From positions 1 to 11,557 of the forward strand of contig JAJZVM010000131.1 of NCBI GenBank assembly GCA_021845645.1: a DNA stretch of 11,557 bases, in the 5' to 3' direction. Positions 1 to 5,714 of the stretch are shown here, one piece after another; position 1 is the stretch's first letter, and each line of letters starts with the position of its first letter. Origin of the DNA: Bacillota bacterium. Lineage in GTDB: Bacteria; Bacillota_E; JAJZYS01; JAJYTV01. Both the position numbers and the translations under genes were made by a program. The notes beneath the pieces are model-generated. The model was given only the letters and a program-made list of their open reading frames with translations. It did not search any database and had not been told where the DNA came from.

Positions 1-106
1 ACGTTGCGCGCTCGACGGCCCTGTCCGCCCGCCGCCGCTCCTTCTCGTACAGCAGGTGAAAGAGCTCTGCCTCACGTTCGTGGCTGCACCCGCCTTGCTC
101 TTCCAT
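1..106 (-). CDS. Unrecognised protein, N-terminal fragment cut by window edge
   Basis: An open frame begins with ATG at 106-104 and runs off the left edge with no stop, giving 35 residues that start MEEQGGCSHEREAELFHLLY. The fragment is very rich in Glu, Arg and Lys and would readily form an amphipathic or coiled-coil helix. No family is recognisable. Upstream there is no convincing Shine-Dalgarno sequence, which lowers confidence that this is the true start or a real gene. It lies about 70 bases beyond the PIN gene on the same strand, so it could be a further member of that accessory cluster. The alternative is that it is only a chance open stretch. Confidence 0.35.
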   Translation of the reverse strand, partial: MEEQGGCSHEREAELFHLLYEKERRRADRAVERAT

Positions 107-175
107 GACCCGAGCATACTACGGACCAAGTCAAGAGTCCAGCACCAAAGCTGAACGGGGTTCACCGAAGGTGTA

Positions 176-733
176 CTAATACCGTTGCTTCATCCACTGC
201 CTGCCAGGTCCTGACCGATAGTGCTCGAGTGCCTCCATTGCTGTGGCATGAGGCAGACGCCGCCTAATCCTACGCATTTCGGCCCAGAATGCCTCGGCGG
301 CAACTTCTGTAAAGACACGTTCCTGGTCCACGGCATCCACGACGACGGCGCGCACCGCGAGCAACGGCAGATCATTGCTCTGACAGTACTTAAGAACATC
401 GCGGACGTTATTGCTACCCACTGTGCCGCCATGAAATCTGACATAAGCCATCACCGCGGACTCGCCCCGCCCGAGTCGCCCACCACCGATGAGACGACTG
501 TACTCTGCTGCGGCCGGGTCCAACGTATCAATTGATATGGTCGATATTGCTCCTGCCGCGATGGACGCCTCCACCCGTCCGTGCAGATGAGGCACCTTGG
601 CCAACTCGTATAGCACAATGTCAGGTACCACAATGTCCTGATAGATTCCAGTTAGTAGTGCCATTCGGTTTGTCCAAGCAAAGCATGATATGAAATCTGT
701 ATCTATAACTAAAGGTGGATCAGTCAACCACAT
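176..733 (-). CDS. PIN-like nuclease domain protein, third gene of XRE-ImmA-PIN operon
   Basis: A 185-residue protein whose layout resembles PIN-domain ribonucleases, the usual toxin type in VapC-like systems. The N-terminal strand PLVIDTDF carries Asp11/Asp13. Glu43 sits in VVPDIVLYELAK, Glu91 in GRLGRGESAVMAY, and the last motif is GTVGSNNVRD with Asp112. These match the spaced acidic residues that bind metal in PIN proteins, except that the position usually held by Asp in 'S/T-N-D' reads Asn here. About 45 residues of basic helix follow (AEMRRIRRRL onward). An ATG at 793 would add 20 residues in frame, but ATG 733 was chosen because the PIN strand begins right after it and it overlaps the peptidase gene's stop by 14 bases, implying translational coupling. 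RNase activity is inferred only. Confidence 0.72.
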   Translation of the reverse strand: MWLTDPPLVIDTDFISCFAWTNRMALLTGIYQDIVVPDIVLYELAKVPHLHGRVEASIAAGAISTISIDTLDPAAAEYSRLIGGGRLGRGESAVMAYVRFHGGTVGSNNVRDVLKYCQSNDLPLLAVRAVVVDAVDQERVFTEVAAEAFWAEMRRIRRRLPHATAMEALEHYRSGPGRQWMKQRY

Positions 734-1451
734 CGCTGCCTCCGTCTTCCTCCTCAATATCCAGGATACCTGCGTCAGATAGCAGCTCCTCATACTTTCC
801 GAACGATATGGTCCCAGCTTCTAAGGCCTGCGAAGCCATTTCGGCATAGTCACTCCACAGAGTGGTCTCGCCAGTAGCACGATACAGTTGCTCGTCGTAG
901 CCCAGATGCTTGGCGGCTTCACGAATATTCGCCTCCCATGCCTGCGCTGTCTCGGCCGAGATGAGTCCAGCTTTCTTCAGTTGGATTAGGGCCGCCTTAT
1001 GACCAACGCCAAAGAGCTGTTCCAGGTAGATGATATCGCCGAGTTGCAATGGCCTGCCGACCCTGCCTCGTTCATGCAACATGTGTTGAATACCCTCGAT
1101 CGGCAATAATAGGTGCGATGCAAACTCATCGGCCTGCCGTTCCACGAAAGAATCATTGAAGCCTGGGTGACAAGCCCTAGTCTCTAAACCGTGGTCGAAC
1201 AGAGCGTGGTAGAGTTCGTGCGCCAAGGTGAAATTCTGATGGCCAAGCGACTTAGCAGAGTTGATCAGCACGACCTCAGCCTTTCCGGAACGCACGAACA
1301 CGCCCGATAGTTGGCTTTCCATCGGGCGCTTCACGCACGTGATCCCAAGGATGCGATATACCTTGGGCATCTCAATAGGTTCCACTGCGGAGAATCCCAT
1401 TTTTAGCCGCTGGGCACGGGCCAAGCCCGCCTCACGCACGTTCAAGTTCAA
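720..1451 (-). CDS. ImmA/IrrE family metallo-endopeptidase
   Basis: A 243-residue protein of the ImmA/IrrE (DUF955, peptidase M78-type) family. The zinc motif HELYH lies at residues 78-82 in FTLAHELYHALFDH, and the typical follow-on helix ERQADEFASHLLLP at about 104-117 supplies the further ligand. About 120 residues beyond that are helical and less conserved, ending in an acidic tail (DIEEEDGG). Known family members cleave a partner XRE-type repressor (ImmR in ICEBs1, DdrO in Deinococcus) to release a promoter. The adjacent XRE gene is the natural substrate candidate, which is an inference. The start is a TTG that overlaps the TGA of the XRE gene (TTGA), so the two are translationally coupled. 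The base composition is lower in GC than the genes to the right, in keeping with horizontal transfer. Confidence 0.9.
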   Translation of the reverse strand: MNLNVREAGLARAQRLKMGFSAVEPIEMPKVYRILGITCVKRPMESQLSGVFVRSGKAEVVLINSAKSLGHQNFTLAHELYHALFDHGLETRACHPGFNDSFVERQADEFASHLLLPIEGIQHMLHERGRVGRPLQLGDIIYLEQLFGVGHKAALIQLKKAGLISAETAQAWEANIREAAKHLGYDEQLYRATGETTLWSDYAEMASQALEAGTISFGKYEELLSDAGILDIEEEDGGSDVVD

Positions 1452-1813
1452 GGTTGGTCGCCGCCTTCTCCGGCTGAAAAGCGTTTGAGCGAATCCAAAT
1501 TCATTGCAAAGCGCTTCACCCAGCGAATGACTTCAAGATCCTCGGGTGCAATAGAATCCGAACGAAAGGCTGCCACTGCAGCCTCACGGCTAGGTTCAAG
1601 TTCCGAGGCAACGAAATAGGACAACGCGAAGCCGTACAGATCCGCAAGCCGCTGCAAAGTGGGCAAATCCACAGGACGCCTTCCGGTTTCGACATATGAG
1701 AGTTGCTCGCGATTAATCCCTAGGTACTCTGCAACCTGCCGCTGAGTGAACCCTGCGTGTCTGCGGGCATGAGAGAGGCGTCGTCCGATCTCCTCGTAGG
1801 TCAAGCTCGCCAT
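1448..1813 (-). CDS. XRE-family helix-turn-helix regulator (likely repressor/antitoxin)
   Basis: A 121-residue protein. Residues about 8-65 form a Cro/C1-type helix-turn-helix (FTQRQVAEYLGINREQLSYVETGRR with the following LPTLQRLADLYG helix). The C-terminal half (AFRSDSIAPEDLEVIRWVKRFAMNLDSLKRF) resembles the tail seen in regulators paired with ImmA/IrrE peptidases. It probably binds its own promoter and holds the operon down until the peptidase cleaves it or it is otherwise lost. The ATG at 1813 has a clear AGGAGG site 7 bases upstream. It is the first gene of the three-gene operon and its TGA overlaps the TTG start of the peptidase gene. The family call is firm; the repressor or antitoxin role is inferred from context. 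Confidence 0.92.
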   Translation of the reverse strand: MASLTYEEIGRRLSHARRHAGFTQRQVAEYLGINREQLSYVETGRRPVDLPTLQRLADLYGFALSYFVASELEPSREAAVAAFRSDSIAPEDLEVIRWVKRFAMNLDSLKRFSAGEGGDQP

Positions 1814-1820
1814 AGTGGGA

Positions 1821-1888
1821 CCTCCTCTCTGGTGTATAGTGTAACCTATTCGTTACCCTCTTCAAGTATTTCCGCTTGTTGTGTAACC
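1821..1888 (-). promoter_or_regulatory. Promoter, operator and RBS of the XRE-ImmA-PIN operon
   Basis: On the minus strand a -35-like TTGAAG (1865-1860) and a -10-like TACACT (1843-1838) are 16 bases apart. Between and partly over them lies the perfect inverted repeat GTAAC-N6-GTTAC (1841-1856), well placed to be the operator of the XRE protein. The 8-mer GTGTAACC (plus strand) occurs at 1839-1846 and again at 1881-1888, exactly 42 bases apart, about four helical turns, which suggests a second half-site. The AGGAGG ribosome binding site is at 1826-1821. All of this is read directly from sequence; binding is inferred. Confidence 0.6.
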
Positions 1889-1963
1889 AACTCGGTCTAG
1901 CTCATCCCCCCGACCAACACGTACGCTTGTCTCTTACCTGGGGCAGCGCTGTCGAACCGTCCT

Positions 1964-2730
1964 CTACCATCGCCTCGTGGCTGTGACCACCCCAGACCGG
2001 CCGTCCTCTGGGATCCGCCGATCGCCCGGTGGTATGTGCCGCGCAGCCCACTGCGCGAGGCCGGTCTGGACCAGGAACGGGAGAGCCAGACACAGCTCGG
2101 ACACAGCCCTGCCGACACCTCTTTGCGGGGCTTCGCGAGGAAGGTTGGCGGCTGCAGCACCTTGTCCTCCTCCGCCGTGGCGGCCGTGGCGACATCCTTT
2201 CCCTCCGGTTCCGGCGGGGAGGGCTCTTCCGCTGATGCACTCTCCTCCGTGGCCGGTTCGTCCGTGGCGCCACTCTCCGCTACATCGCCCGTACCCTGCT
2301 CAAGATCCCCGTCGAACAGCCGGGTCGGCTCAGGTCCGCTCGGCGGGTCCCCCGCGACGGCGCTGCTGCTCTGCGTCGAAGGCCCGCAGGCGCCAGACGC
2401 CGAAAATGTCCATCGAGCGGTGGAATCGTTCCCAAAGGAGGTCCGCCATCGCTTCGTCCGGGATCTCCCGGTGCTCACGGACGAACTGCACCATCTGGTT
2501 GGACACACCGAGATCGCCGGGATTGCGAGCGCCGGGCGACGATCGGAGGGGACGAACGTCGCCTCAAGCTTTCGAATCCAGCGGTAGATCTTCCCATTCC
2601 GGCGAATCCGGCAGGGTGGTCCGGATGAATCCGGCCACCGGGATGGAGCATCGGCTGCGCGGTCAAAGCCGCCCAACGCGCCACCTCGGCCGCATAACAC
2701 CCGCCCGTAAGGCCCTCGTATCCTCACTCT
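1964..2730 (-). pseudogene. Decayed gene with several frame jumps; possible DNA-binding protein
   Basis: No single frame here reads as a normal protein, but protein-like stretches with GC-rich third positions follow one another in different minus-strand frames. They are YAAEVARWAALTAQ (about 2697-2656), KIYRWIRKLEATFVPSD (2592-2542), DLGVSNQMVQFVREH with IPDEAMADLLWERFHRSMDI (2515 to a stop at 2330), an acidic Glu/Pro/Ala-rich linker (about 2325-2128), and ELCLALPFLVQTGLAQWAA to a TAG at 1964. KIYRWIRKLEA looks like the recognition helix of a helix-turn-helix, and the last piece could be a membrane segment. I read this as a broken gene with at least three frameshifts. The family is not recognised. 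The 276-residue open frame over the same span mixes real-looking and nonsense parts and was not called as a gene. Confidence 0.4.
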
Positions 2731-2970
2731 TGAAAGCTTGGCACGGCGCCAGGTCTACGGCATGGGAGAATCCTCGAGCCACCTGTGCGAAGCGCGGCTT
2801 GACGCACGCCACTAGTCCGAGGTGGCTCCCGACGGTTACATGGAATGCGATAGCCAACCCGCGGATATCAGAGTGTAGCACCGTCAACCGGCCTGGCTCC
2901 GAACCGGGATTCTTTCCCAAGGTGGCCCGTTCTCCCTGGGGCTCGACGGCCTCGTTCCTATCAGAGTGGC

Positions 2971-3081
2971 TCAATGCCCACAATGTGTTCCGAGCGGAGG
3001 ACCTGACAGGATGGCCCGTTTCGAACGGCTGAGTAGCTGCGAGTAGACAACGTTGCGGTTGGACTCGAACTGCCGCTCCAT
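2971..3081 (-). pseudogene. Possible remnant of an IS200/IS605-type transposase start
   Basis: A 36-codon open frame starts with ATG at 3081-3079 and ends with TGA at 2973-2971. Its first 14 residues, MERQFESNRNVVYS, resemble the N-terminus of TnpA Y1 transposases of the IS200/IS605 family, in which a short charged start leads into a 'VVYS/VYNLKYHLVW' strand. After VVYS the sequence (QLLSRSKRAILSG) no longer fits, so at best this is a truncated fragment. The match is short and the call is weak. The surrounding bases from about 2735 to 3170 show no other gene I can support. Confidence 0.25.
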
Positions 3082-3170
3082 AGCTGCCTATACCCATGTA
3101 CTGGTGCCGCCGGTTCAATCCGACCTTATCCAAATGACTGAAGCCAGGGTCTTGCGGCCGGCATCCTCGG

Positions 3171-3758
3171 TCAGGACGCCGGCTGCACGTGCTCCATCAC
3201 CGCAGCGGCCGGCCTGTCGACGAGCACCTCGCAGGACGCGCGGCGGACCACCTGCGCCACATTGCGGCTGAGTTCCTCGCCGGGCCTGCGCATCTTGGCG
3301 TCCAGGCCGAGCACAATGAGATCGGCGTGCCGCTCGCGCGCGACGCGCAGGATGCCTTCCCAGGCGCTGCGCGCGGGAATGGTGACGCCATCGCTCGCCA
3401 GCTCGTGCGTCTCGCAGATCGTCACCCCGACGGCGATCGCCTCGTCGCCGGCCGCTCGCTGCAGCGGCATGGCGGCGTCGAGCGGCAGCGAGAGCGGCAC
3501 CTCCACCACGTGCACCAGCACGATCTTGGCCTGCTGCGGCTGCGCAAGGCGGCAGGCGAGCTCCACAGCGCGCTCGGACGACAGGGCGCGCACGACAGGC
3601 ACGACGACGGTGCGCAGCTGGTTCACCGTGCGGCGGATCTGCGCCACCTCGTAAGGCAGTTGGCGCGGCACGCGGAACATCCAGCGGAAGACGAGCGCCA
3701 GCAGCAGGACAAAGACCACGGAGATGACGCTTCCGAGCAACCCTACATGCAGCGGCAT
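3171..3758 (-). CDS. Membrane-anchored universal stress protein (UspA family)
   Basis: A 195-residue protein with one N-terminal transmembrane helix (residues about 7-27, LLGSVISVVFVLLLALVF), a short basic juxtamembrane stretch, then a UspA-like alpha/beta domain from about 48. Family features are VVVPVVRALSSERAVELA, the strand KIVLVHVVEVP, ADLIVLGLDAK and the final strand CEVLVDRP. The usual ATP-binding pattern Gly-x2-Gly-x9-Gly-Ser/Thr is not kept (GLDAKMRRPGEELSRNVAQ), so nucleotide binding is doubtful. ATG 3758 was preferred over ATG 3785 because it has GGGGGAGG about 10 bases upstream and because it follows the stop of the 56-residue gene by one base (TGACATG). It is the last gene of the permease operon and probably modulates or senses at the membrane; that role is inferred. 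Confidence 0.82.
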   Translation of the reverse strand: MPLHVGLLGSVISVVFVLLLALVFRWMFRVPRQLPYEVAQIRRTVNQLRTVVVPVVRALSSERAVELACRLAQPQQAKIVLVHVVEVPLSLPLDAAMPLQRAAGDEAIAVGVTICETHELASDGVTIPARSAWEGILRVARERHADLIVLGLDAKMRRPGEELSRNVAQVVRRASCEVLVDRPAAAVMEHVQPAS

Positions 3759-3759
3759 G

Positions 3760-3930
3760 TCAGCTTCGCCTCCCCCGGGCCTCATACAGCCGCGCGACGC
3801 CGAGCCCGATGAAGAGCACGCCGATCAGGTCGTAGAGCCAGCTGCCGTGCTGGGCGAGGCCCCGGCCGACGATGATGACGCCGAGCATCAGCGCGATAGC
3901 CCCGACGGCCAGGGCAAAGCCGCGTTTCAT
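3760..3930 (-). CDS. Small two-helix membrane protein in permease operon
   Basis: A 56-residue protein beginning MKRGFALAVGAIALMLGVII. It has two hydrophobic segments (about 4-21 and 31-48) separated by a short loop (GRGLAQHGSWLYD), and a positively charged C-terminus (YEARGRRS) that suggests cytoplasmic ends. Its ATG overlaps the permease stop (ATGA) and its TGA lies one base before the ATG of the stress protein. This tight coupling is the main evidence that so short a frame is a real gene. No family is recognised. It may be a small partner or stabiliser of the permease. Confidence 0.7.
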   Translation of the reverse strand: MKRGFALAVGAIALMLGVIIVGRGLAQHGSWLYDLIGVLFIGLGVARLYEARGRRS

Positions 3931-5492
3931 GCCTGCTGGCCCTCCCGCGCGGCCTTGTCCGCGAGTGCGGCCTCGTACTCCGCGAGGAGTTCGAACTCCT
4001 CGGCATCGCGCAAGGTCTCGCGCTGCGCCTGCTCCCAGTTGCGCGGCAGGGCGCGCCAGGGCGGCAGCCCGGCACGGCGCCGGTAGATGTAGTAGATCAG
4101 CAGCATGACGAGCACCCAGGCCGGACCTGCGATGCGGCCGATGGCGTGCGTCAGGATCACCTCGAAGAGAATCGTGCCGACGCCGAGGAAGCCGATTACG
4201 GCCAGAACCGGGAAGGCGACCCGCTGGCCGCCGTCCTCGGGCCGCCCGAGCATGATGTTGAACGGCATGCGGTAGGGTCTCGGCGTATAGGGGTCCTTGA
4301 AGCGCAGCACGATCAGCGAGACGAAGACGAGCAGGTAGCCGAACGTCGCACCGAAGGCGTACATGTTGGCGAGCGTGCCCATGGCCTGACTCGTGAGGAA
4401 CGCCAGGATGGCCTGCACGACGGCGACGCCCGAGAACACGATGATCGTGCGGTAGGGCGTGTGGTAGCGCGGGTGCACGGCGCTGAACCACTCCGGCAGC
4501 AGGTGGAACGTGCTCATCGAGTAGGTGAGGCGCGAGGCGCTCATCACGCCGGAGTTCGAAGAGATGAGGACGATCACGCCGCCGATCAGTGCCGTCATCG
4601 GCGCCGCGATCGCGCCGATGATCGGAATCTTCTGCGCTACTATGGCGATCGGGTCGCCTGGGTGCGCCCCGAGCACCTGCCAGGGCAAGAGGCCCATGCC
4701 GAGGACCGAGAAGGCAAGTGCGAAGATCAGCACGTTCAACACGAGGGAGATCGAGGTCCGCGGCACGATCGTCGCCGGGCGGCGCGTCTCCTGCGACACC
4801 TGCGAGATGGACTCGAGGCCGACGAACGAGATGATGGCGAGCGACGAGCCGTACATGAACTTGTGCATGGTGGGGAATTGGAACTGGATCTGCAGGAGCA
4901 CGAGGTGTGGATCCCAGGCGAAGACGAAGCCGAAGACGACGATCACGACCTGGCCGATGATCGCGACGACCCCCAGCACCTCGTTGATGCGCGAGGAGAT
5001 GCGGATGCCCACGTAGTTGATGGCGACGAGGAAGCCGATGATGGCCAGCGTCTCGGCGAGCCAGAGCAGGTTCACGCCGACGAACGGGCCGATCGTGACG
5101 GCGAAGGACTGGATGTGCACGCCGAGCGCCGGCAGAAAGAAATTGAAGTAGCCGGAGGATGAGACCGCGAAGAGGGAGATGTCGATGGTGTAGTCGAGCA
5201 GGAGCGCGGCTCCGCAGACGAACCCCCAGACATCGCCGAGGCCGCGCAGGGTGAAGTACTGGCCGCCGCCCGCGACGGGGTAGCTCGACGCCAGTTCGGT
5301 GTAGGCCAGTCCGACGAGGAGGTAGACGATGCCTGCCACGGCAAACGCGACAGGGGTCGCGCCCATGGCCGCACCGGCCACGAGGCCAAGCGCCGTGTAG
5401 ATGTCCGCGCCGACGTCCGCGTATCCCCACATGAAGGAGCCCCAAACCGTGACATCACGCCGCAGCACGCCGGCTTCCTCGGGCTGAGCCAA
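3927..5492 (-). CDS. APC-superfamily amino-acid permease
   Basis: A 521-residue integral membrane transporter with about twelve hydrophobic helices. The N-terminal half carries APC-superfamily marks: a first helix with a glycine-broken centre (GSFMWGYADVGADIYTALG), AYTELASSYPVAGGGQYF in helix 2-3, and later SFVGLESISQVSQETRRP and SSNSGVMSASRLTYSM. It likely moves an amino acid or polyamine by proton or sodium coupling; the substrate cannot be read from sequence. About 60 residues of charged helix follow the last membrane segment (EQAQRETLRDAEEFELLAEYEAALADKAAREG). The start is TTG at 5492, behind a GAGGGGGG run and immediately before the first helix. The gene heads an operon with a small membrane protein and a membrane-anchored universal stress protein, and is divergent from the asparagine synthetase gene. 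Confidence 0.9.
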   Translation of the reverse strand: MAQPEEAGVLRRDVTVWGSFMWGYADVGADIYTALGLVAGAAMGATPVAFAVAGIVYLLVGLAYTELASSYPVAGGGQYFTLRGLGDVWGFVCGAALLLDYTIDISLFAVSSSGYFNFFLPALGVHIQSFAVTIGPFVGVNLLWLAETLAIIGFLVAINYVGIRISSRINEVLGVVAIIGQVVIVVFGFVFAWDPHLVLLQIQFQFPTMHKFMYGSSLAIISFVGLESISQVSQETRRPATIVPRTSISLVLNVLIFALAFSVLGMGLLPWQVLGAHPGDPIAIVAQKIPIIGAIAAPMTALIGGVIVLISSNSGVMSASRLTYSMSTFHLLPEWFSAVHPRYHTPYRTIIVFSGVAVVQAILAFLTSQAMGTLANMYAFGATFGYLLVFVSLIVLRFKDPYTPRPYRMPFNIMLGRPEDGGQRVAFPVLAVIGFLGVGTILFEVILTHAIGRIAGPAWVLVMLLIYYIYRRRAGLPPWRALPRNWEQAQRETLRDAEEFELLAEYEAALADKAAREGQQA

Positions 5493-5529
5493 TCCTTACC
5501 CCCCTCAGATGCCGGAAAGGACGTCCAAT

Positions 5530-5558
5530 ACACTACACCGGTTGATTGTGGGCCGCAA
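5530..5558 (-). promoter_or_regulatory. Possible promoter of the permease operon
   Basis: On the minus strand TTGCGG (5558-5553) and TAGTGT (5535-5530) are separated by 17 bases, lying about 40 bases upstream of the TTG start of the permease gene. The spacing is ideal for a sigma-70-type promoter but both boxes deviate from consensus. Confidence 0.4.
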
Positions 5559-5628
5559 GCCAGGGAGCTATGTCCAATGCGCAGTCCGGCAGCGGCGCGT
5601 GTGAAGCCTGCCGCCTGAGGCAAGCATG

Positions 5629-5650
5629 GCAATGCACGGGTGCGCATTGC
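5629..5650. repeat. Inverted repeat GCAATGC-N8-GCATTGC in divergent gap
   Basis: A perfect 7-base inverted repeat with an 8-base spacer lies 65 bases before the asparagine synthetase start, in the gap between the two divergent transcription units. It could be an operator for either gene, or only a weak hairpin. No known regulator motif is recognised. Confidence 0.4.
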
Positions 5651-5714
5651 ACCGCCAAGCGCTATCCTGGATGGGACATGCCTTGACAGCGTGAAGTGGG
5701 AGGGATACGTCGGG

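Noticed and set aside
1977..3032. 351-codon plus-strand open frame
   Set aside because: It is rich in Arg, Pro and Ser with no domain pattern and no RBS, and it shadows the decayed minus-strand gene.
2663..3133. 156-codon minus-strand open frame with a hydrophobic stretch near its centre
   Set aside because: No family is recognisable, there is no ribosome binding site, and its composition changes along its length. It probably spans relic DNA rather than a live gene.
3040..3135. tRNA-like T-loops (GTTCGAGTCC on minus, GGTTCAATCC on plus)
   Set aside because: The flanking bases do not form a T-stem, and I found no matching acceptor, D or anticodon arms.
3760..5445. 561-codon open frame on the minus strand
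   Set aside because: Only its last 56 codons are real (the small membrane protein). The rest is an Arg/His-rich shadow of the permease gene in another frame.
5683..5711. TTGACA at 5683-5688 as -35 box for the asparagine synthetase gene
   Set aside because: The matching -10 position (TACGTC) overlaps the region just after the ribosome binding site, so the transcript would lack its RBS.
5640..5714. Upstream GTG start that would lengthen AsnB by 25 residues
   Set aside because: The glutaminase nucleophile must be the first residue after Met removal, which requires the GTG at 5715.
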